DNA of 64,000 nt from Nectonema munidae (taxonomy: Eukaryota > Nematomorpha > Nectonematoida > Nectonematidae), in the NCBI GenBank assembly GCA_030549495.1, contig JAUIRK010000885.1, positions 186,001 to 250,000 on the forward strand, in the 5' to 3' direction. This document shows, piece after piece, positions 53,757-63,374 of the stretch. A program made the translations under genes and the position numbers. Position 1 is the stretch's first letter; every line of letters starts with the position of its first letter. Below the pieces are notes generated by a model. That model did no database searches. It was not told the origin of the DNA and saw nothing but the letters and a program-made list of their open reading frames with translations.

Positions 53757-55455
53757 CTCAAACTCCGTAGCAATACACTTTTGTACTTTTTTGACATCTA
53801 AGAAATGATAGTAACATCGTAACAAAAATAAAATAAAGAACTAAATTGTGATCTTCCTTTACTTTTAAAATTTTCGGGAAGGGACGCCATATTTTTTCTA
53901 ATTGAAGTTAGATTATTTTTTAGTAGCTTTCTTGCAAAAAAAGAAGAGGAAAAATTGTAAAATGTTATATTATGACCTTCCAAACCTTTTGTTCGCTCTA
54001 ACACGACATTTTCTGCTAAAAAATACTGTATTGAATCAAAATTCTTGCCTAAATGTGGTTTTGTTCGCCATACATAATGTAATTGTGAATCATACCATAT
54101 TTTGCTCGTTTTTGGCATAAATTGTTTAAAAGCTGCCTTTCCCCCAAAATCTTCAGTTGCTCATCTACAGTACAAAAAAATGCAGGTTGTACTTTTCTAA
54201 AACTGCACTCCAGTCTTCGCACACCTCTCTAATTGCCTTAGATTTATTTGCGTTCCTTTGCTGAGTTCTCAAAGTCGGCTCATCAAATCATATCGAAGCA
54301 CAGAGTTGTTTAAACCTATGCCCAGACAAAATTGGCCTTCCATTTTCAATATTCCCGATTTTAGTGGCCCCATTTTAAAATTTATAGGCCCCAAGTAAAT
54401 TCAAAATACCAAAATAGGCATTAAGTTCTATTTCATCTATATTTTGTACTAACCCATTGTTTCCCAAATATATCAACACCTTTTTAATTTGTATTTTCAA
54501 TTATCGAACTTATTTTCCTAGAAAAAATAATGAAAATACTGACACTTCATTGGTTATTCGAGATGTAGCATATCTTGTAACGCCGGGTTTAGAAGTGATT
54601 GTTTACTGCTTTGCGACGCCCCGTAGTTTTTTATGAGGGGAAAATACTACGACGTTCCGTAGTTTTTTGAGAGGAAAATTTTAGATAAGCTGTAAATCGG
54701 TAGCTCAGAATCACACACACACTAGTACTTGAATTGGAACTCGAAGGTATAAACAAATGATCTTCAATTTCGGAAATTACCTGATTATTAGAAAGAGAAG
54801 ATTGATCACTTAATAAATCTAGATCTGGGAATTTTGAGGAGGATTCCTAGAACACGTGAAAAAAAGGAAAAAACAAGTAAGGGTAATGAAATGCCAACGC
54901 GTATGTCACAAAACCATGTGTAGGTGAAACGAAAAAGATTCGATGAATTTACGCTTCTGTGATTTATTTCATAAAGCAGTTTGCATTCTACAGCGTTTAC
55001 CATTGGCTTCATTATAAAATTGTTGAATGCGCAAATTTGTTGAAAAATTGTTTCTCATGTTGCCTTCACACAATTTTGCCATAATATGAAGGAAACAGAA
55101 ATTACCTTGTCAACAAATTATGGTTTGCACAACATACCTTGCAAAACCTATACAACTAAAATTTATAAATTCAGTTCACAATGTGTACTATGTATGCATT
55201 ATGCACCACTGTCTATGTTCATGTATGAGAACAAAATTGTAGGCCCAGCTATGCTTTGTTGCGATAAGGCAAAATGGACCCTAAGGAGTAATTAGTTATT
55301 TTTTTGCTATGATTAAAACTTTAAAAATTATAAAAGATCATCATGCCTTTATTAAATACAATTATTAAAAGTTAAAAAAGATAGCACGTTTTTTTGTTCC
55401 AACCTTAAGTTTGAATTCAAATATAGTAAAAATGGACCCGAAGGGGGTAATGAGG
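53757..55455 (-). pseudogene. piggyBac relic B, paralogue of copy A
   Basis: The minus strand at 53,798-54,118 encodes piggyBac catalytic-domain sequence: SQLHYVWRTKPHLGKNFDSI, then NVVLERTKGLEGHNITFYNF and KLLKNNLTSIRKNMASLPEN. Further N-terminal pieces lie at 54,190-54,480 and the acidic region at 54,700-54,800. The copy aligns with 43,606-45,330 over its length, minus the LINE insertion. A ~30-bp local duplication (CGTAGTTTTTTATGAGGGGA and CGTAGTTTTTTGAGAGG) sits at 54,619-54,675. The C-terminal part is lost into the homopolymer block. Confidence 0.75.
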
Positions 55456-55792
55456 CAGAGGCGTAACAAGCTTTCGTGTTTGGAAGATGAAATTGAAGTC
55501 AGATTAAAAAAGTGTAAAAGAATAACACAAAATTTATTAAAAAATTATAAAACAAGTGTTTATGTAGATAACTTTCTATATAATGGGATGAAATGAGAAC
55601 AAAGTTTGTACTTCTAACAAATAAGAACTTATTTTTTAGTTCTCATGTCTAAACTTCTTTTAAGATATATATAGTTTTTTATATAGATATTCATAAATTG
55701 AGCTTTTTTCGTATCCTATTTCATTTTCTCAGGGTGCGCTAAAGATTTTCTCAGGGGGCGGCTTTCTGGGCCCGCCCTTAGCTAGGCCTCTG
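55456..55792. mobile_element. hAT-type MITE, 337 bp
   Basis: Ends CAGAGGCGTAACAAGC and, inverted, CAGAGGCCTAGCTAAGG are flanked by a perfect 8-bp duplication TAATGAGG (55,448-55,455 and 55,793-55,800). The right subterminal part has GGGGGCGGCTTTCTGGGCCC. It inserted into the end of piggyBac relic B at a site still readable in copy A (GGTAATGAGG at 45,319-45,328). Confidence 0.92.
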
Positions 55793-55907
55793 TAATGAGG
55801 GTTAATGAACATTGTTTCCTATTATTACTTATTGAACAAACACAATAATTCTGTTCAAACGCTTTTTCTCAAAAAAAAACTTCGTTCTTGCTAATCCCCA
55901 GCCTACA

Positions 55908-56336
55908 ATGAGTGAAGTACTTAAAGTTCATCCAAATTATTCATTTTTGAAGCAAGACAGTTCTTATAGGAGAAGAGTTAGTTATGTAATTAAAGGAAAT
56001 AAAATTTTGTCAAAGAAATTTAGTCTATTTGAATATTTAGGTGTTCATTCTAATTTTGATAAAGCTCATAGCAACTGCAAAAAGAGCACTTATAATTTGA
56101 CAGGAACAAAGAGAGAAACTTTTGATAGCATTGATAAGTTTGATAATTCAATCACTCCAAAAAACGTCTACTCTCAACTTCTATCTAAGAGTGAATTTTC
56201 TGCTCCATATTCCAGGAATGCCAAGAACTGCTTAAAACTTCGAAATGTTTCTGATGATATTTTACACCGTATCTCCATGTTCAATGAAGAAGAAATTGTA
56301 CAGCCACTGAAAAAAAATATTGGTGTGCCTTACTAA
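55908..56336 (+). CDS. unrecognised 142-residue protein
   Basis: The frame opens at the first ATG after an upstream stop and begins MSEVLKVHPNYSFLKQDSSY. The product is basic (many Lys, Arg), Ser/Asn-rich, without a signal peptide or membrane segment, and ends with QPLKKNIGVPY. I do not recognise a family. Amino-acid composition and length exceed chance for this DNA. AATAAA overlaps the stop region (56,335-56,340), and another AATAAA lies near 56,440. A CCCCAG acceptor-like site lies 6 bases before the ATG, so it may be the last exon of a larger gene. Its neighbour on the other side is transcribed toward it. Confidence 0.45.
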   Translation: MSEVLKVHPNYSFLKQDSSYRRRVSYVIKGNKILSKKFSLFEYLGVHSNFDKAHSNCKKSTYNLTGTKRETFDSIDKFDNSITPKNVYSQLLSKSEFSAPYSRNAKNCLKLRNVSDDILHRISMFNEEEIVQPLKKNIGVPY

Positions 56337-56344
56337 TAAATTAG

Positions 56345-57010
56345 TAAGCCAAACTGTGTCTGTGACTACTACTTTGTTGAAAAAAAATATTTACTATACA
56401 CTTCGTAAACTAAATTTTGTGTTCACTAATTTTCTTGTAAATAAAGATCACTATGTGACTAGGCGAACGATTTTACTAACAAGACAGTAATAAAAAAAGA
56501 AAATAGTATATGGTTCAGCATTTAAAATGATTAACTAGATAGTAAATAAAGCGTACTATATTGTTTGTTAAGTTTATTATACTTAAGTTTATAATATTTC
56601 TTAATTATCAACTGAAGTTTTGTTGACAACTGACTACAATATTTTTTAAAAAGACTATACTTCCCTTTCCACTACTTCTTTCACTTTCGTATAATATTAA
56701 ATATAAAATTTTAAAGAAATTACTTTATAAAATAAAAATGAATGATGCTGAAGTTGCATAGCGAATAATGAAGAATTAATAATTGGAAATAAATAAATTT
56801 ATTAGCTAAAAATAATGGTAAAATTGCTAATTTTCGGATCAACGATTCTTCTTCAGACTAAAAATTTACTTTATGTTACTTTCAAAAACCATTTTCTTTT
56901 CCAGTCTCAGTTGACGACAATTTTTAATAAAAATGTATCTTAAAATTTGTAAAAAAAAAAAGCAGAAAAGTAAGAAGAAAACTTTATTGAAAAAAAATCA
57001 AAGATTTCTA
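56345..57010. other. intergenic region between convergent frames
   Basis: AT-rich DNA between two apparent 3' ends. Nothing further is recognised. Confidence 0.4.
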
Positions 57011-57012
57011 AA

Positions 57013-57018
57013 TTTATT
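57013..57018 (-). terminator. poly(A) signal for the minus-strand exon
   Basis: AATAAA on the minus strand lies about 135 bases downstream of the stop at 57,151-57,153. It is compatible with a short 3' UTR. Confidence 0.5.
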
Positions 57019-57150
57019 GACAGTTAGTCTTTTTGTATTGTTCCATGATTCGAGACAAAATATTTATAATTGCCTTATTTGAACCACAGTTTATATTAAA
57101 AAACAAGTATTGTACGCATAACATAGTTTTGTATATTTTAGACGGATACT

Positions 57151-57559
57151 TTATATGAAACACAAAGAAGAAATGAAGAACACAATTTCTAAAAATGATT
57201 TAGATTCATATAAATAAATCGTGTCTATAATAAGCTTGAAAACATTGTTTTCTGAAATTATTGATACCGGTTTAAGTTCATTTGCAAATTCCTTCAACAA
57301 AATTTCCAAAAAATTTTCTTTAAAAAGTTGAGACAACTTCAAAAATATATTTATATCCAAATCTAAAAAATGTTCACTGATTATATCATAATTAAATGAA
57401 AACAATTTACCATTGTCTAGCGGAACTTTTATCAAGTTAGTTTGTTTTCCATAAAATGCAGCAAAAATTGAATCTCTGTATTTCTTCAAGTTATTAAGAA
57501 ACAAAGAATACAAATCTTCAGCTTCAACTATCTTCAAAGTTTTGAATTCTTTGATAAAC
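57151..57559 (-). CDS. terminal exon of an unrecognised gene
   Basis: On the minus strand a strong acceptor (TTTTTTCTCAG) ends at 57,560, and the frame is open from there to a stop at 57,151. It reads FIKEFKTLKIVEAEDLYSLF and later YRDSIFAAFYGKQ, then FKENFLEILLKEFANELKPV, about 135 residues. There is no ATG near the start, as expected for an internal or last exon. The segment is predicted helical, Leu/Phe/Glu-rich and soluble; I do not recognise the family. Upstream exons must lie to the right. Immediately before the acceptor, only about 16 bases away, the intron carries a Tigger transposon. Confidence 0.6.
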
Positions 57560-57580
57560 CTGAGAAAAAAATATCATATA

Positions 57581-59745
57581 CAGTAAAACCTCGTTATAAA
57601 GAAGCTGAAAGGGAACGCCTTTTTGGTTCGTACAAAACGAGTTTCTCTTTAACCGAGGATTTGAAAAATGTGTAATTGATTTTTTGATTTAATATTGGTA
57701 AAATACTATTAAGTCAAAACTTTGAAAAATCAAAAGCTTTAAACTAAAATGCCTAAAACAAAGCGCATTTAAACGATTTTTGAGGGCTCTGGTTTTAGAT
57801 GTTTATGTTTTAGACATTCCGACTAAAGACCGATGAAATTATATAAACTTTTACCAAATATACCTTATTTAAAACTGAAAAAATACAACAATAAAGTAAT
57901 GAGAAATTTTTTATCCAAAAAAGTTATTTTTGTTTTTAAAAAAGTCATTAATGCGTGTTTGAGAAAGCGATGAACTTTTGCATTGCTTTATAAAGTTTTC
58001 AACTTTTGTTATGCATTCAAGCATTTCTTATGCTTTGTTTTTAGTTTGAAGAAACTTGATTAATTTATTGCAATGATTTAGAGCAGTGCTCTTCAAACTT
58101 TTTTCTCCGCGACCCCCTTTTGAAAATTCTTTTTTTTGCGACCCACCAAAATTTTTTATAAATAAAAAAATAGGTTAATGCAGCGAAAAAATTTATTGCT
58201 TTAAAAAATCAACCTTAGCTAAGCATGAAATAAAAATATTTTGCTTTTAAGAATTCACAAGAAAAGAACGATTAAAATAAGCATATGTTAAAAAAAATAA
58301 GGACTTGTAAAAGATAATAGCAGCTAAATTGATATATCATTTTAAGATTATATCATTTCATTTAAATTAATGAGATTGATGCGCTTGCATTTTTTGCATA
58401 AAAGATCAAATCTAGGCTCTAACTTTGTCAAAGCTGGTCTTAATATGCTTTCGATACTTTTCAAATTTGCTCGATGTTTTGTTTTTAGGTTAGTTAATGC
58501 CGAAAAAGCACTTTCGCATAAATAAGTTGATGCAAACGGTAGAAGCGTGTTTATTGCAAGCTGAGATTATTTGAATATTCTAAACCAAGACCAGACCAAA
58601 ACGATATGAGACTCATTTTAGCAAACGGGATTTTTAAAGAAGAATCAGAAGAAAGTTCTGCCAATTCTTCCTGTGCGTTTACTGTAAGATTACTCACTTT
58701 TCCGATCTCAACATCAAATGGATTTTGAATCCAAGAAAATTGGTTCATATCTGATTCTTTGAGAAAATACTTTTTTAAAAATTTTCTAATAAACTTACTA
58801 AATGGGCGATTATGACTGATTTAACCTTTTCCAAACTTAGTTTGTTTTCAGTTATGAACTTTTCCAAAGATGGAAACATTTCGTATGTGTTTCTTTTTAC
58901 ATTAATCAACAAGACATTCGTTTTTTTAATGAAACCTTGAATTTTCGGTGTTGTGTACGTGATGTTGTATTTGCAGGAAAAAACGGTAATGTTATGTTAC
59001 TTAGATTTACTTTTGGATGAGAAGCAACATTTTCTAATACCAGAAGAACCTTTCTTTTTTGATGTCGAAATCGATAGTTTAATTTTTCCAACCAAGAAAG
59101 AAAAATTTTGGCATCCATCCAAGCTTTTTTATTAGCCTTGTACTCTAATGGTAATGTTTTGATTCCTTTAAAACAACGAGGTTTCAGTGACTTGCCATTT
59201 ACCAGTAGTGGAAGCTTATCCTCACCTGTCATGTTAGCACCAACAAGTATTGCAAGTCTTTCTATTGATAATTTTCCTCCTTGGCAACTTTCTCCTTTAA
59301 GCATAAATGATGAAGATGGTAATAATTAAAAAAAAACAAGCCTGTTCATCAACATTATAAATGTCTTCAGGAGCATACTTGTTTAAAATTGAAGGTAAAA
59401 TTTTTTCAAACCATTCACTCATTTGTTCTACAGGAGCATCTTTTGCTTCACCACAAAGTGTTTGAAAAGTAATGCCGTGGCGTTTCTTAAACCTGTGAAG
59501 CCAACCTTCATAACATTTAAAATCTAAGTGTTTTAAATCAAAAGCAAACTTTTGCGCTTTAGAGCTACAAGTACAAGTACTGACACAGGAATATTATGAG
59601 ATCTGGCATTTTGAAACCAGAGGAAAAGAGCTTTTTCAACATCCGAATAAACACATTTTCTCACTCTTTTTCGCTTTATTTCATTTTTCCCAAAAGACTC
59701 TTTGATTTTATCCGAAAACTTTATCCATTTTGATAATGTATTAAC
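57581..59745 (-). mobile_element. Tigger/pogo element with a hAT inserted in its 3' part
   Basis: The left end CAGTAAAACCTCGTTATAAA directly follows TA (57,579-57,580) and is a classic Tigger terminus, with a second GTTTCTCTTTAACCGAGG motif nearby. The minus strand encodes three parts. N-terminal CENP-B-like pieces are at 59,533-59,763 (STLSKWIKFSDK-like, then YSDVEKALFLWFQNARSHNI). The DDE core follows: KYAPEDIYNVDEQ near 59,380, MTGEDKLPLLVNGKS and VLLVLENVASHP at 58,906-59,304, then FFPANTTSRTQ. After a hAT insertion the C-terminal tail resumes (ITKVENFIKQCKSSSLSQTR, INDFFKN) at 57,925-58,080. Frame breaks are present. In the catalytic region LVLENVASHP replaces the usual LLLDNAPSHP, so the second Asp appears changed to Glu. 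The right terminus is missing where a piggyBac-like tip starts at about 59,744. Confidence 0.85.
58086..58920 (-). mobile_element. hAT (ZBED5-like) 3' half nested in the Tigger
   Basis: The tip CAGTGCTCTTCAAACTTTTT with following GCGACCCCC is a typical hAT end. Upstream on the minus strand are the transposase parts in order: SLEKFITENKLSLEKVKSVI, AHLVSLLENF, QFSWIQNPFDVE (58,551-58,748), then LPFASTYLCESAFSALTNLK and RFDLLCKKCK (about 58,365-58,550). The latter is the hAT dimerisation region. The element separates the Tigger core from its C-terminal tail. Its own 5' half and left end are missing at 58,920, so no target duplication can be shown. Confidence 0.85.
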
Positions 59746-59820
59746 CCTATTAGTGCTGGGCAAAATTTGTCCGCTTAAGTGCTGGGGGCGTAAAGTGCCC
59801 CCCCCCCCCCTATTTTTCTC
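59744..59820. repeat. piggyBac-like tip and poly-C tract at the composite-repeat border
   Basis: TTAACCCTATTAGTGCTGGG resembles a TTAA-flanked piggyBac-type terminus. GTGCTGGGGGCGTAAAGTGC and a run of Cs follow. It marks the junction between the truncated Tigger and satellite A. Confidence 0.4.
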
Positions 59821-59829
59821 AGATATTAA

Positions 59830-61310
59830 TAAGTTTATAAATATTTTTAATGTTACATATATATTTCAACTATGCTGAATTCAGTGGTGATGTCCATTTT
59901 TTTTAATCAAAATCAATCAAACCTGTCAAAAAATTGATTTATATTTGACAGCTCATCTCAAAAAGGAACTTTTTATTTAAATAATTATATAAAGTTTTTT
60001 ACACATGTATACCCATTTTCCAATATGCTGAATTCAGTGGTGATATTCATTTTTTATGAAAATCATTCAAACCTGTCAAAAAATTGATCTAAATGTGACA
60101 GCTCATCTCAAAAAGGAACTTTTTATCTAAATAAGTATATAAAGTTTTTTACACATGTACACCCATTTTCAAATATGCTGAATTCAATGGTGATATTCAT
60201 TTTTTATGAAAATCATTCAAACCTGTCAAAAAATTGATCTAAATGTGACAGCTCATCTCAAAAAGGAACTTTTTATCTAAATAAGTATATAAAGTTTTTT
60301 AAACATGTATACCCATTTTCAAATATGCTGAATTTAATGGTGATATTCATTTTTTATGAAAATCAATCAAACCTGTCTAAAAATTGATCTAAATGTGACA
60401 GCTCATCTCAAAAAGGAACTTTTTATCTAAATAAGTATATAAAGTTTTTTACACATGTATACCCATTTTCAAATATGCTGAATTCAGTGGTGATATTCAT
60501 TTTTTATGAAAATCAATCAAACCTGTCAAAAAATTGATCTAAATGTAACAGCCCATCTCAAAAAGAAATTTTATTCTAAATAATTGTATAATGTTTTTTA
60601 CACATCCATTTTCAAGCATGCTGAATTCAGTGGTGATATTCATTTTTTTTTATAAAAATCATTCAAACCTGTCAAAAAAGTGATTTACATATGACAGTTC
60701 ATCTCAAAAAGAAACTTTTTATCCAAATAATTATATAATGTTTTTTACACATATACACCCATTTTCAAGCATGCTGAATTCAGCGGTGATATTCATTTTT
60801 TTTTTATAAAAATCAATTAAAGTTATCAAAGCATTGATTTATATATGACAGCTCATTTTAAAAAGATACTTTTTATTTTAGTAATAATATGAAGTTTTTT
60901 ACACAGATATACTCATTTTTAAGCATGCGTAATTCAGTGGTGTCATTTTAATGAAAATTAATCAAAACTTTCAAAAAATTGATTTATCCCAAAAAAAAGA
61001 ATCAGGCATGGTTTTTTGAATTAGAGAATTACGTTTAATAGAAAGTATAGGGAGATTATGAAGTTTACCGTGTATGGCATTTTACACACGCATATACCCA
61101 TTTTCAAGTAGGCTGTGTTTACTGGTTTTATTCCTTTTTTTTTAATAAAAAATTAGTCAAACCTGACAAAATAATTTAAATATGACAGCCCATGTCAAAA
61201 TTAAAAGTTTTAATTCTTATAAAAAGTTTTTTTTTACATTTCAAGATTGTAGAATTTAATGGTGATGTCATTTTTTATGAAATCAATAAAACCTGTCAAA
61301 AAAATCGATA
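59830..61310 (+). repeat. satellite A array, 150-bp unit, about nine units
   Basis: GCTGAATTC recurs at 59,874, 60,027, 60,177, 60,327, 60,477, 60,620 and 60,773. Each unit holds GTGGTGATATTCATTTTTTA, ATCAAACCTGTCAAAAAATT, TGACAGCTCATCTCAAAAAG and ACACATGTATACCCATTTTC. The four units around 60,027-60,620 are nearly identical, and both flanks decay outward, the pattern expected of unequal exchange in the middle of an array. Confidence 0.95.
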
Positions 61311-61329
61311 ATTCAATCAAAATATTTCA

Positions 61330-62240
61330 TTCTACAGTAACTTATGTAACTCGATAGGACCTCCATCTTTTTGGCTACAAATTCGTTATCGACTTGTAGT
61401 CTCTACGTCATATTATAATTTACAGTATGTAATTTTTCTATTCATTCCATGATGATCCTTTCTTGGTAGCTCTTTTTTCATTAGAAATTTATATTCTTCA
61501 ATGTGTGTTCGAAAATTTTTTTATAATGATAAAATTACTTTTTTTCTCTCTCAAAGCATTCTGATTAAAGAATCTTCTTGATGATCTTAGACTTTTTAAA
61601 TCAGTATCGTGTATTTTATTATCAGACCTGAATATTTGTTAACCAATCTAATTTCAAAGGTTTTTTTCTGATGAATCATTCGTGATGTTCATTGTTCAAT
61701 TACAAAAAGTTGTCCACGTTCTTCATCTAAAAAATTATTTCTTTTACGCAAAAGGAAAAAGATGGACAAATTCAATTTAAATTAAAAATATCTTGATAGT
61801 GACTAAATTCTCACATATTGGCATCTGTGCCATTTTTGATAAATCTGACCTATTCTAAATTTTCAGATTTCCTACCCATCTTAGCTAAATGTTAATTGTA
61901 ATCCTATATGATAAGCTATCGTTTTAAATATTTTTCATTTGTAAAAGAAGAACTTCTTTTTCACAGTCAAAATCTTTTTTGTAGCATCTAATATTATATA
62001 ATTAAACCACTTCCTAGTTCATTAGAACATGGTAGATCTTGCATTTAGTCAAGATACATATTTTTTTTAATTATTTGTTTTGATCACATGTTCTCTTTTA
62101 AATTAGTTTTCAACTTGGTTCCTTCTCTCATACAAATTTTCAAAAGATTTTATAATACGTTTTATTTGTTTTTTTAATAAATATTTCATACTCAAGATGA
62201 TTGTAGAAAGTATTATAAGCCAAAATATACACAAAAAAAA
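61330..62240 (-). repeat. composite repeat, copy 3: core
   Basis: This is the reverse complement of 20,625-21,580, from the tip GGACCTCCATCTTTTTGGCT to GTATTATAAGCCAAAATATA. It lies between satellite A and satellite B and is the only site where all three parts are present in this window. No coding frame is seen on either strand. Confidence 0.8.
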
Positions 62241-62299
62241 GTATATTTTCACTATATATCTAATATGCGGCCATTTTTTGAAATTTTTTTACAGAACTG

Positions 62300-63370
62300 A
62301 TTTTCAGGCATACATTACTAATTCAATTGCCACTTCGAGATATTTTTTAACCGTTTTATCCAAAATCCAGTACAGAAATAAAATAAGCATAGTCGATTTG
62401 GTATAAAACAGATATTTTATTTCTTTGAAAATATTTTTGAAGACAGTATCTAGAAGTAAACCGCAAATCTGATTGAAGCTTTCAGATATTTTAGAACCAT
62501 AAATATCAAACCTGAGTCCAAAAATGAAACCAGCATCCTCCATTTGGCATAAAAACATATTTTATTTAAATTTCAAAAATATTTCTGTAGACATTAGACG
62601 TAAATAGAACATTTGATCGACACTTTCAGACATTTAAAACTTCTAAATGCAAAAAATGATTTCAGAAATAAAAATTATCATGGTCGAATTGGTATAAAAA
62701 CATATATTTCATGTAAAATTAGAGAGAATATTTTGGGATATAGTTTTACGACATAAACCGCAAATTTGATTGACACTAGCAGTAAAACCTCTAAATGCGA
62801 AAACTGTGTTCAGAAATGAAATCATCATGATCTATTTGCTATAAAAACATATATTTCACGTAAAATTTGAATAATGTTTTTGAAAACAAATTTTAGAACT
62901 AAACGCAAATTTAATTGATACTTATATGTATTTTCACATTCAAACTGCAAAAATTGAGTCCATAAATGAAACTAGCATGGTTGATTTGGTATAAAAACAT
63001 ATATTTCATTGTAAAATTTGAATGAAAGTTTTTGGAGACAATTTTTAGAAGTAAACCGCAAATTTGATTAACACTTATAGGTATTTTCAGATCCTAAACG
63101 TAAAAAATGAGTCCTGAAATGAAACCAGCATGGCCGATTTAGTATAACACATATATTTTATGTAAAATGTGAAGGAATGTTTTTGGAGACAATTTTCAGA
63201 AGTAAACCGCAAATTTTATAAACACTTATAGGTATTTTCAAATCCTAAATGTAAAAAATGAGTCCAGAAATGAAAACAACATGATCGATTTAGTATAACA
63301 CATATATTTTATGTAAAATGTGAAGGAATGTTTTTGGAGACAATTTTCAGAAGTAAACCGCAAATTTGAA
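62300..63370 (-). repeat. satellite B array, ~150-bp unit, about seven units
   Basis: Phrases AATGAAACCAGCATGGCCGA, AATGTTTTTGGAGACAATTT and AGAAGTAAACCGCAAATTTG recur about every 150 bp. The array is the reverse complement of 32,440-33,905. Units are best preserved toward 63,370, where the array stops abruptly after a complete CGCAAATTTGA. Confidence 0.9.
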
Positions 63371-63374
63371 TTTT

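Noticed and set aside
52844-53825. Several long frames on both strands (poly-Phe, Gly, Pro, Lys)
   Set aside because: They are by-products of homopolymer runs in a probable artefact block.
55411-55596. Open frame of 61 codons
   Set aside because: It starts in piggyBac relic DNA, crosses the 8-bp target duplication and ends inside the hAT MITE, so it cannot be an ancestral gene.
59830-61310. CRISPR-like array
   Set aside because: The repeats are head-to-tail 150-bp units without unique spacers, in a eukaryotic context; this is a satellite.
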